Shown one piece after another: positions 19,008 to 27,336 of a DNA stretch of 27,336 nucleotides. Under the pieces are notes generated by a model, which did not search any database, was not told the origin of the DNA, and worked only from the letters and a program-made list of their open reading frames with translations. Origin of the DNA: Gnetum montanum (lineage: Eukaryota; Streptophyta; Gnetopsida; Gnetales; Gnetaceae); assembly GCA_015680685.1 (NCBI GenBank), contig MNCI01004926.1:158245-185580 (forward strand), written 5' to 3'. Numbering within the stretch: the stretch's first letter is position 1; each line of letters starts with the position of its first letter. The translations under genes were made by a program, and so were the position numbers.

Positions 19008-19942
19008 TGATGAGTCGCGTTTTGTCAACTACATTGATGTGACCTCGTTGACATAGCCTCTTCGTTTGGGCCTCATCGACGAGGCCTAGTTGATGAATCA
19101 TATCATGCGTCAACTTAACCCTATTGACATAGTGTCTATAGTCAACTATAAATATGCACTTGCAGCCACATTTATAGCATAAGTAGATTGTAGTTGCAGT
19201 AGAGCTCTTACATTTTTTCCATTTGAAAGTTAGAATTTTTCCCCTCAAGTTCCTACAGCAGAATTCATTGAGTGTACGAATCTTTATTTGAGCATTGTTG
19301 TACTTGAGCATGGCAGTGTGTGCAGCAATAAAGATGCACTTTCTAATAACCTTGCAGCACTTTGAATAGATTAGCTATTTTATTTATGCATTTATTATTT
19401 CCAATTATTTATTAAATGCTTTCAATTAGTTATTAAATATTTCCCAGTTATATGTTAATGAGGCAATTAAGCGAGATAAATTACACACATAAGTATGACC
19501 GCTTTGAGCATAACACGTATTCGCTAGGTAATCCCAGTAGCATTATTGTTTAGTATGCCCAGTAGCATGGTGCTTGGTCACCCAACAATGGATATGTGGG
19601 TTTAGGATGTGTATGGAGAGAGAGATTGGATGCTTATGTTAGGATTAGTTAAATGCTAGTTAATTAATTAATTTAGATTAGTTAATCAAATTCCTTTTAT
19701 TTACATTTCAAGCACCAAACTATAAAACATAAAATGATAAAAATCGGATGCCTTAGTTACACTTAACCATACCAACGAATGTCACAAATGTAATTGGAAA
19801 GACAACGATTAACGTTAAGGCTGATTCACTTCCTAAAGGACTAGTGCACTGGAAACAATAAAGTCCACGAAATTTAACTGGATTATGCGTGAATGCTTTG
19901 TGATTTGTATAGTTGAACATAGGGGTACCTCACCACTCATCA
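19008..19942 (+). repeat. complete LTR, family A copy 5
   Basis: This is a 935-bp LTR from TGATGA (19008) to TCATCA (19942), + orientation. TATAAATA at 19147-19154 and AATAAA at 19327-19332 are 180 bp apart. U3 (19008-19146) has GACCTCGTTGACATAGCC, GGCCTCATCGACGAGGCC (about 19069-19086) and GGCCTAGTTGATGAATC (19083-19099). It aligns throughout with the reverse complement of 6711-7572 and of 26892-27336. Flanking pentamers (AGGTG left, CCCAT right) do not match, so it is not a simple solo insertion. It may be the 3' LTR of the element to its left, or a recombinant. No primer site follows on its right. Open frames inside it (18997-19311, - strand) are accidental. Confidence 0.8.
19147..19154 (+). 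promoter_or_regulatory. TATA box of LTR copy 5
   Basis: CAACTATAAATATGC matches the TATA context of the LTR at 5595. The poly-A signal AATAAAG follows at 19327-19333. Confidence 0.7.
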
Positions 19943-20800
19943 CCCATGCTAAACACAGGGCCATAATTCAAAACAATTATAAACATAATAAAAGTTTAGT
20001 TTCAAAAGACCAATTGCTAATTATAAACAATACAAAAATATAAGAATCAAAATATATCAACAAGAAAAACCACAGGGAAGATTGCAAATCCAAAAGCCGA
20101 AATATCTGCGAGGAGAAGCAAAAAAATATTGAACATGAAATCCTTTTAAAATGGTTTTCTTGCCATTCAATTAATAGAATGATGATGGACCATGCATTAT
20201 AACTAGGTTGGGTGGAGAATAGTTTTGCTGTGTGAACCGGAGAAGTGCGATGGCGAATTGCCTTATTATGTATTGTACACTAATCGAAAACCTTTGTCTA
20301 CACTCTACGGGACTAACCAAACTTTTAACTTTGAAAAGTTTATGGGTCTAGAAAGCTTTGAAAGGATAAACACTATATTTCTAACGAAAATTAAAGAATT
20401 ACATAATTTTTAACCGAAAATGTAGAACTCTAATGATGCATGTAATGTTGTACTTGTGAATTTCAATAATATAAAGCATTTAGCCAGCATCCATGTCTTG
20501 AAATAAGAGTGAGTGATATGTTGTAGAAAATAATGAATCTGAACTTTCAAAGAGCAATAAGATATGAAGAAGTTTTCCTAGTGTATTCACATTTTACGAT
20601 TTGTGCTTCTTCTATCGAACATGTTGCATATATGAATTTGAACAAATAAATGGACACAAACATTTACAAATCCAGAAAGAAAGTACGTATCCTGTAAAAT
20701 GATGCAAAAAAAAAATTCAAACCTTTTGTTCGCTATTGCCATAGCCACTTCTACGTCAAAGATTAAAGAAACCTGAAATAAAACAAGTGGGTTGGTATTA
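19943..20800. other. AT-rich spacer, no gene recognised
   Basis: One 62-codon open stretch (20225-20413, +) has no recognisable domain and no supporting context. The tract keeps some CpGs (for example around 20095 and 20235) and shows no retroelement homology that I can see. Confidence 0.35.
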
Positions 20801-21300
20801 TTTATTTATTTTCCATTTGCTAAATGATGATAGGGTGACATGGGACGTTACTTCACCAGGTGGCAGCAGGCATTCTCTAGTTATGGGTATTGCAAGCAGG
20901 TGCAGACGTGGTGGGCACGTTAGTAAGTGGCGGTTAGTTGCTGTTGCATGTTTGTAGCAACACAAACGACAACAGCAATGATGTGATTCCTACCAATGGC
21001 AAGGCAGGTTGTGAACAAGTGCGAAAAACAGCAAGCAGTCTTCTCTTCCAGCCACGTGCAGGCACACTCGGTGAACAATGAGACAAACGTCCTTGACAGT
21101 GGTTGGCAACTGTATCCCTCTCTCTCTCAGTGGTGCAGGATCCCTCTCTCTCTCAGTGGTGCAGGATCCAACCTCTTCTTTCTTCTCTCTCCTAGTAGCT
21201 ACACGCAGTGTTCGACGACATCTATATGGAATGGTAGCACAAAGAACGGTAGCGGCAAGACAACTATCTATTTTAAAATTCTAATGCATTTCCATTAAAT
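20801..21300. other. moderately GC-rich unique segment with CT-rich duplication
   Basis: Base composition rises here and CpGs are kept, which is unlike the surrounding repeats. A 100-codon open stretch (20996-21298, +) starts at ATG but contains the CT-rich tandem duplication and shows no known domain, so it is not called as a gene. CT-rich sequence of this type is common in plant 5' leaders. An unannotated transcription unit nearby is possible, but nothing here proves one. Confidence 0.3.
21114..21165. repeat. 26-bp tandem duplication, two exact copies
   Basis: The unit starts ATCCCTCTCTCTCTCAGTGG and ends TGCAGG. Copies are at 21114-21139 and 21140-21165, followed by a further ATCC. Confidence 0.95.
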
Positions 21301-22409
21301 TTTTTTTTTTGTCTCACTGTTTTTAAAAGACCATGTAGCCCTCTCTAGCTTAGACTATTCCTGAGGTTAGACTATTCCTGAGTTTTCGTACCTATACAAG
21401 AGGCACCCTACGTAGTAGTCTCCTAAAATGAGTTTTTTTTTTCTGGTGTTGGTGCAACCAAATTTTATGCATCAACACATGGTTATACCTTGTTTTACTA
21501 GTTTTATTGTATAACCTTGTTGCATTTACTACATATGCTCATATAAAAATACAAAACATAGAGGAATATGAAAATATGTCGAAAAACAATTAAATGTTTG
21601 TAACCAAATGTTCGTAGCCATAGTCACAATTATGCAGTGTAACAAAAATAGACACTACATAGTCTCTAAATTTATGAATATGGCAACTATCTACCAACAA
21701 TGGTATTGAAAACTATTAGCCCAACGTAGTATCAATATTAAATGCTTCAATCAAACTAAGGAAAAGGAGGAATGTTATCAAGCTGATCACTGCCAACTGC
21801 CAACACCCAAGGCCTGTGAACAATAGAAAAATGTAACCATTAGTAATGGGGTAGCCATAAATGTAACCATTCAAACATAAAATAATTATAAACTGATAAA
21901 ACATGCCAATGCCAATGGGAGGCTATGGCTCATGGGTGAGCTCCTACAAGAAAGGCAATATATTATCAAGAATTTAACTAATGGAAACCCACGCCACTCA
22001 ACCGTATCAAGCATACTTATTTCAATATTAACAATGAATCAAAAGTTATTTTTAACGTCAAATGAACAGCTGAATCATGTTGAGTAGCGAAAGGTTAGTT
22101 AAAATTACGAGGACCAGCCCAACGTATTGTCAAATAAAAGTGTTTCAGGTTATAATGCAGCAAACTCTAAACAAGGGAAGAGAAAAGCATTGGGTTGAAG
22201 TAGACGGATGTTTAGATTGACCACATAGCTTGAATGGAAGACACATGTTCATGCATAAGGGTAAAAGAGCAAAAACTCAAACATAAGGAAATAAACTCCT
22301 CTTTCATCTGAAAATTGGAAAAACGTAAGCAAACATAATATACTGCTAGGCATAAATTTGGTATCTACCAGCAGGAAAAAACAAAAAATTAAATCAATTA
22401 ATTAATCTT
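21301..22409. other. AT-rich spacer, no gene recognised
   Basis: A 17-bp tandem duplication (TTAGACTATTCCTGAGG) sits at 21350-21382. Otherwise no reading frame or repeat is supported. The - strand frame at 21716-21904 is hydrophobic and AT-driven, without family resemblance. Confidence 0.35.
21350..21382. repeat. 17-bp tandem duplication
   Basis: TTAGACTATTCCTGAGG at 21350-21366 is repeated at 21367-21382, with the last base differing. Confidence 0.9.
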
Positions 22410-22746
22410 CAAGCTAGGCCCCTGTCAACAGCCACCGTAGCTGATAGCGGCGCTGGCTGGCAGCGCAAACCTGTCACGTGGTTGCAGAGTGGGGCTGGGC
22501 TGGGCTGCATCGCCGTCTGCTGGAAGGCAATGCCGTGCCACCGTTACCCTTCCCCTTGCCGTCATCTGTAACCGTCGTCCCACTGCCTCCAGAGCCAATG
22601 GTGATTTCATGTCCGTAGTCTTTGGTGATAAGAAGAAGAAGGAGAACCTGAGTTTTGGATGTTAAGAATGATAAGAAGGGACAAAAAGAGGAGAATATTA
22701 TTAATGGTAAAGAAGAGAGATTGTTGACAACATGGGAAGATGAAAC

Positions 22747-22840
22747 ACATGAATTTGAATTAGTGCAGATGTTGTTGGACATGAGTATTCTACACATGAA
22801 TTTGAATGAGTGCAGATGTTGTTGGACATGAGTATTCTAC
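22747..22840. repeat. 47-bp tandem duplication
   Basis: Two adjacent 47-bp copies (22747-22793 and 22794-22840) begin ACATGAATTTGAAT and end GAGTATTCTAC, with one mismatch. The length is not a multiple of three. Confidence 0.95.
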
Positions 22841-22863
22841 AGACAAATTCCGTTGAGTCCTTA

Positions 22864-22897
22864 GAAATGCTGGTGGACAAGAAATGCTGGTGGACAA
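22864..22897. repeat. 17-bp tandem duplication, exact
   Basis: GAAATGCTGGTGGACAA occurs at 22864-22880 and again at 22881-22897. Confidence 0.95.
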
Positions 22898-22940
22898 GAG
22901 CCTGCCTGTGAATATGCTGAATCATTGATGGATCCATTGG

Positions 22941-23249
22941 TTCTTATTTTCTTTTTAGATTCTCCTTTTGTGGACATGTACATTAGCTTTGTTCAGGGTT
23001 TCACCCATTGGCCAGGGCAAGGCCTACTGTGTGAGGGAGAAAATGAACACAGAAAATTGTTTATTCTTGTTCTATTTCCAGTTGGATTACTGGCTGTTTT
23101 ACATGTTCTGGTGGTTTCTGACATAGAAACAGAAAGTTTGACGTCTCTTTTCCTTATAAAAAAATAAATAAATTAAAAATTAGGTGCTAAAAATTTTAAC
23201 TCAAACCTTACAACTTTTTCCTATTTTGCAAGTGTCTCGACCCCGACCC
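22941..23249. other. spacer, no gene recognised
   Basis: The + strand open stretch at 22925-23167 (80 codons) has hydrophobic segments but no recognisable family and ends in A-rich DNA. It is not called as a gene. Confidence 0.35.
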
Positions 23250-23960
23250 CAACAATGCTATGCTGGGCCAGCGTAGTCCTGCCCAGGACCAAAAAAGTGT
23301 ATGAAAACCACTCAAAGTTCACTTTTAAAAGTCCTGGGTCCACCAGAGTCAACTTTAACAATAAAATTCATTTTTTCCAACTCTTGGATCCTAGCTACAT
23401 TGATGGGAATAAGACTACGCTCGGCTAAGTCCTAGCCCAAGGTTCAGCATAGTTTGCCAAAGATTGATGAAAGACACCAAAAAACATGTGAATCGACTTC
23501 CCAAAACCCTAAAATGCCACTTGATGTTCTCAAACAACAAGTTTTACATTTTTTTCACCATTCTTGGCCTTCCTAACTTTAATAATGCTAGAGGGAAGTA
23601 AGGCCCAGCTTAGTCCTTGCCTGAGCCTAGCATAGTCCTCTAAAAATTGGTAAATCAGATCTATGTGGTTTCAAAGCTTCTGTTTTCACCATTTTTTACC
23701 ACCATGGCCTTGACTATGCTAAGCCAAGGCAGGGACTACGTTAGCCTAGAGTACTCCCTCTCTAGGCCCAGCATAGACCATAAAAAACTACTCAAAATTG
23801 CTAAAAATGACTTAAACTCAATGTCTACAAAACCCTAAAACCTTGTATGAATCTTGTAGTTTTTCAACATTTTTTACCTTTCTAACTTGGACTACGTTGT
23901 AGGGATGAGAGGACTACGTAGGCTGGCGTAGTCCCTGCCCAGGACCAGTGTAGTTAGAGA
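23250..23960 (-). repeat. second cluster of the palindromic repeat, inverted relative to 8130-10390
   Basis: Five cores occur at about 23257, 23413, 23598, 23734 and 23912, spaced 145-185 bp. Read on the - strand they match the first array not only in the core but also beyond it: TAGTCC-AAGTTAG-AAAGGTAAAAAATG aligns with TAATCAAGCTTGGAAAATGA, and GGTTTTAGGGTTTTG with the first array's GGTTTT phrases. The doubled GACTA half-site, 23 bp apart, is present twice (23711/23734 and 23889/23912). CpGs are better kept here (GGACTACG at 23911-23918 and CGTAGTCC at 23927-23934). The core is therefore closer to the presumed ancestral GGACTACGCTGGCC form. Confidence 0.7.
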
Positions 23961-24097
23961 GTACAGACTTTAGACATCTATCTACCACACCCACTTTCCA
24001 CCTTAGATCACATCAACATTTTCAAATACCAGGAGCTATTGCGTTCAATTAATTTTTTTTTAAAAAGAAATAAACCATGGTTAGTTTAATCACATAC

Positions 24098-24421
24098 TGT
24101 TTTTAACAAACCAGTGAACACTTCCAATGCATCTGCAAAGATATCTAATAGTTGAAAGATAGCAGCCTCCACTTCTGGTTGCCCTGTTTCTTCTACTCAG
24201 AGAATGAGCTCATTGCCATCATGGATACCACCATTATCGCTATCTGCCTGCTTAGCACCCATGTTGAGGTGGATGTTGTTCATAGGCCTTAGGCATAGGT
24301 ACTCATTTCCAACATCTGCACTCAAGGTCCACAAAATGGAGTGATTTAGCTTCTCATAACTGTACGCCTTTAGTAAGGTGAGAAAGATGTTCTCACCAAG
24401 ACAACAGTCAAAATCCCACTT
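24098..24421 (-). pseudogene. possible host-gene exon, 108 codons, one in-frame stop
   Basis: The - strand frame from 24421 to 24098 reads as ordinary protein: WDFDCCLGENIFLTLLKAYS, KLNHSILWTLSADVGNEYLC, LRPMNNIHLNMGAKQ and EVEAAIFQLLDIFADALEVF. One TGA (24197-24199) interrupts it. The left edge is followed at once by GTATGT (24097-24092), a good plant 5' splice site. The right edge is preceded by TAG, usable as an acceptor (another AG lies 18 bp upstream). Both edges are in phase 0. I do not recognise the family. It could be an exon of a decaying gene, or of a live gene if the TGA is a sequencing error. The downstream side runs into the inverted repeat cluster and no partner exon was identified. 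Confidence 0.4.
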
Positions 24422-24517
24422 CTATCCTTGACAAAAAGACTGAAACTTTTTCACGAGAGAATCCAAAACAAAATAGCCTCACATGCTAATGAGATATCAC
24501 ATGTACAGGGAACAAAT

Positions 24518-24565
24518 CATGGAGGGGATGATATCACCAAGCATGGAGGGGATGATATCACCAAG
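24518..24565. repeat. 24-bp tandem duplication, exact
   Basis: The unit begins CATGGAGGGGATGATATCAC and ends CAAG. Copies are at 24518-24541 and 24542-24565. Confidence 0.95.
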
Positions 24566-25244
24566 CATGAATACACATGAGAATGATAGATACAAATAAA
24601 AGAAAATCTAGGGCAAAATAGTGGAATCCCATCAAACAAGCCCTGACCACAAGTAAAACAGAAAATAGAGATCATTCTGTATGTATTCAGTACAGTGAAA
24701 TTGCTACCTACTGTTCGCGTTGGATTCGGGAGCGTCTAGGAGCGCATTAAATCCGCAATGGTTACCTATTTCATAATTTTCAATGAAATTTTGTCTGGAC
24801 CTGTACATATACATTGAAATGGTCGCCTTGCCTTACCTCATATTATTATTGCCTTGTTCTCATGTCTACATTGTGCATTAAAATCATACTTATCTTCTCC
24901 TGCTCTGAATCTTCCCAGAAACTTTATTTCATTGCTAAGTGCCCAGCAAGCAATCAAGATTCATGGCATCGGCATGACACAGACCACAGAAAACAGAGAG
25001 TACGAATGAATAAACAAACACAGGGAAATCACAAAAGGGCTGCTTTGGTAACCGAAGGCCGAAGGGCCAAATTTGGGTCATACGGAAATCAAGTTTGGAA
25101 CGGGGCCTGCAGGTAAACATTGCATTTGCATGGACTGCCCTTTGGGAGCGTGACTCACGCATTCACGCATGTTTATTGGTCATTTGGTCATTGCTGGTTC
25201 TTGCTCTTTTTCTCATCTCTGATGAAAAAGGGAAAAACAAAACA

Positions 25245-25275
25245 GGGTCATCGTCATGGAGGGTCATCGTCATGG
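25245..25275. repeat. 16-bp tandem duplication
   Basis: GGGTCATCGTCATGGA at 25245-25260 is repeated at 25261-25275, followed by a third partial GGGTCATG. Confidence 0.9.
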
Positions 25276-25440
25276 GTCATGAGTCATGAACACGATGAGG
25301 GATGGATGCTTGCTCAACTTTTTAGAAAATCTGTTTGCTTATGGGCCAACCAAGCCCATCAGCACATGGCCAATGGCGATATGCAAGCTGATGGCACTCG
25401 GTTTTTACTTTCTTCATGACTAGTGTCAATTCCCCATTGT

Positions 25441-26891
25441 CTGAAAGGTGAGTTACTCGGCTGTGCCTAGTTTAGTTAGGTTGTGTCTTCTTATAATGTG
25501 GTTGTCTTCAACATGGCCCTATGGCACCACTCACACGTCATAGTTCAACAAAAGTATTAGCAAACATGATTTGTTATAAATTTGGTTGAGGCTTGAGGCT
25601 TAACTTCATTTTTAAAAAGATTGGATTGAGTAACAAAAGGGTTTCATTTTATTGTTGTCATTTTGGTTGTTGCAAAATTATATGTTTAGGCAAATTATGG
25701 CTTTGGAGTAAGGAAATGGATTCAATGCCCTCCATACCTTTGCAAATTTTCTTGCTTTAATGTAATGGTGATATTCCAATCTTCTGTGAAATTTTTAAGC
25801 ATTAACAATATTTTGGATTTACATTGTACTTGTTCTATATTCTACAATGTTTTTTTATGATATATGAGATTTAATTAAAAAAAACTAATTTATTTAAATT
25901 TTTTCTATCATGTCCCCAACTACAAACCCGTCCCCATTTTTTCTTGAGGCACACGTACCCAAACATGTTCAAAATCACGAATCCTCGATTCCTTGCTTCC
26001 ACAAATCAGATTCTTTTGATGCATAGGTTTTTATTCATTATTTTACTATTACCATAGAAAAATGCAACATGTTACCGTATTACCCTCTATTCTTTTACCA
26101 CTTCATCCATTGTGCCAAAATATTTTATTCCCTTGCAAAATTAAATGAAACTAAAATGAATTACCATCCCACTTTCATCACATATCTATAATCCTACTAT
26201 TCATTTTGCTATTTCTTACAGAACACCTTTAATTATCATCATTTTCTAATCTTAATTTATACTACTCTTATCCTCTCCTCTTCACCACTTTATATATTTC
26301 ACTACCACACATCCTTCATTCTCACCTTGTACATTATCTACTATCTCTATTTATCTATACTTGTCCTTCCAGCTCTATAAACTTATATTATACTGCTTCT
26401 TGGAAAAAATAAACACAAAAAACCTTATGGCCTTGCTCCACCTAGTATACCACGTTTGAAGTAATTTTAACTTAGTTTTTACCCTATCTTCATCTCATTA
26501 TTACTTTATTTTATTTTGTTTTACCAATTTTTACCTTGCTTATGCCTCATAGTGACCCTACCTAGTCAAATAAGTTGCACATCACCACCCCCCTCTCCCC
26601 CGAAAGGCTTAAAGCTCAATCTTATGGCCTACTAAGGCTTAAAACTGGCAAAATGCGACCCTGATTAGTCACAATTCTCCATCATTTGTCAACATTTGGA
26701 CCTTAGTTGACTTGATTTCACATTAATTGATGTCATTTGACATCAACACAACCTTATTTGACACTATTTTAGGTGGCTTTGACCATCATTTGGCCTTTTT
26801 TTGGCCCTATCCTACACCATTTGACCCTATCCTACACTATTTGACCCTTATATTACACCCTATTTGCATTATTATTAATGTATTTTACATG
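25441..26891. other. AT-rich spacer, no gene recognised
   Basis: This is T-rich and C/T-rich on the + strand, with long pyrimidine-biased stretches (about 26080-26400) and a C-run at 26586-26600. A 20-bp duplication, CCCTATCCTACAC.ATTTGA, lies at 26805-26844 with one mismatch. No coding frame was found on either strand. Confidence 0.35.
26805..26844. repeat. 20-bp tandem duplication
   Basis: CCCTATCCTACACCATTTGA (26805-26824) is followed by a copy with a single C-to-T change (26825-26844). Confidence 0.9.
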
Positions 26892-27336
26892 TGATGAGTG
26901 GCGAGGTACCCCTACACTCAACCATACGAAACGAGCGTAGCACGCACGATCTGGTCGAACTCCGCAGACTAAATGCCTAAACGCCCCATGGAACACTTGG
27001 GGTTAATCATTTGTTGTCTTCCCAAACTTACTTATTGTTGTCACGGTGTATGGTTAAGTAAGTCCGAGGTATATGATTTTTATAGTCTTTTCTAGTTTTA
27101 TCTCCTATGCTAAAGGGTGAAGGGTTGAGGAAGCTAACTAACTCTAACTAAAGATCTAAGTCTAAATTAACTAGTGTTAGCATCCGTTCCCACTTACCAT
27201 ACACACCTTGAACTATGCAACTATGGCTACCAAACGCTAATCGTTACTGGGATCACCACACGTAACACACATGCTTGAAGTGGTCGTACTGAGGCACTTA
27301 ACTAGCCTAAACGTGATGAGCAGCTGATTCCTTGAC
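26892..27336 (-). repeat. LTR, family A copy 6, cut by window end
   Basis: It begins with the family terminus TGATGAGTGGCGAGGTACCC and aligns with the start of the solo LTR at 6711 and the reverse complement of 19942. Only the U5-side 445 bp are in the window; TATA box and poly-A signal would lie to the right. Orientation (-) is inferred from alignment. The last bases (27313-27336) correspond to 19-42 of copy 1. No primer site precedes the terminus, so it is either a solo LTR or the 3' LTR of an element lying outside. Confidence 0.75.

Larger units (their letters stand above)
22410..22940 (-). other. GC-rich patch and overlapping open frames, possible old coding remnant
   Basis: The interval 22410-22620 is the most GC- and CpG-rich sequence of the window. 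On the - strand an open frame from ATG 22937 (MDPSMIQHIHRQ) is thrown out of register by a 47-bp duplication. A second frame then continues to 22474 with a Gly-rich stretch (GSGGSGTTVTDDGKGKGNGG). With only one duplicate copy the two frames would join. No known domain is seen. It could be a remnant of a host gene or simply a CpG-rich unique patch. Confidence 0.25.
24422..25440. other. unique-looking segment, no gene proven
   Basis: CpGs are kept in 24710-25330, for example around 24720-24755 and 25045-25160, unlike the decayed repeats. Overlapping open stretches on both strands (24814-25116, 24935-25162, 25120-25419) show no domain. If 24098-24421 is a real exon, upstream exons or the promoter of that - strand gene would lie here. 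Two short tandem duplications are present. Confidence 0.3.

Noticed and set aside
18997-19311. 104-codon - strand frame with Cys/Lys-rich stretch
   Set aside because: It lies wholly inside the U3-R part of a complete LTR and runs against its transcription; a chance frame.
20225-20413. 62-codon + strand frame
   Set aside because: Short, no known motif, no promoter or splice context; kept only as part of the spacer description.
24814-25419. Overlapping open frames on both strands around 25 kb
   Set aside because: Three overlapping frames of 75-100 codons without domains, containing tandem duplications; no coding signal to prefer one.
1-27336. Overlap of both window ends, suggesting a circular molecule
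   Set aside because: The similarity of 27313-27336 to 19-42 comes from two different LTR copies with clear differences, not from identical terminal overlap.

Overview
The window looks like an intergenic stretch of a large seed-plant nuclear genome. It is AT-rich and packed with nested, decayed LTR retrotransposons. A gymnosperm-like genome fits the age and substitution-dominated decay of the insertions, but the sequence alone cannot name the species. No intact protein-coding gene, tRNA, rRNA or CRISPR array was found. Almost every recognisable reading frame is broken.

Layout. (1) 1-1036: two members of one LTR family in opposite orientation, the left one (1-522) inserted into the right one (523-1036). 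The right LTR is followed at once by a decayed tRNA-Asp primer binding site (1038-1055) and a broken Ty3/Gypsy gag (1372-3622). A gene-free tract leads to another LTR of the family (5345 to about 5785). Together these look like a gag-only element on the + strand. (2) About 5780-6705: a broken Tat-like Ty3/Gypsy pre-RT and RT fragment on the - strand. It abuts a complete solo LTR (6711-7572) flanked by the 5-bp target duplication CACAT. (3) About 8130-10390: twelve copies of a degenerate tandem repeat of about 190 bp, each with a palindromic core related to GACTACGCTGG/CCAGCGTAGTC. (4) About 10391-14998: a Ty1/Copia element on the - strand with 5' LTR, initiator-Met-type primer site, gag, protease, integrase, RT and part of RNase H; its 3' end is missing. 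(5) 15385-18780: a promoter-like segment, then a very decayed + strand reading frame of about 940 codons. Its first part resembles the putative plant transposon protein domain and the rest is coiled coil. It is followed by a complete LTR (19008-19942). (6) About 19943-26891: a calmer region with a possible host-type exon (24098-24421, - strand), a GC-rich patch, an inverted second cluster of the palindromic repeat (about 23250-23960) and seven short two-copy tandem duplications. (7) 26892-27336: another LTR of the first family, cut by the window end.

How the parts relate. The LTR family is present six times (1, 523, 5345, 6711, 19008, 26892) in both orientations. The orientation is fixed by a conserved TATAAATA followed about 175-180 bp later by AATAAAG. 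Between the TATA box and the LTR terminus lies a very short U3 (52-250 bp). It is built from a palindromic motif related to GGCCTAGTCGACGCATC that differs between copies mainly at CpG sites. The tRNA-Asp primer site and the RT residues both point to the Tat/Athila side of Ty3/Gypsy. The most unusual structures are the roughly 190-bp hairpin array with its inverted relative 13 kb away, the exchangeable U3 modules, and the long frame that kept its register while filling with stop codons.
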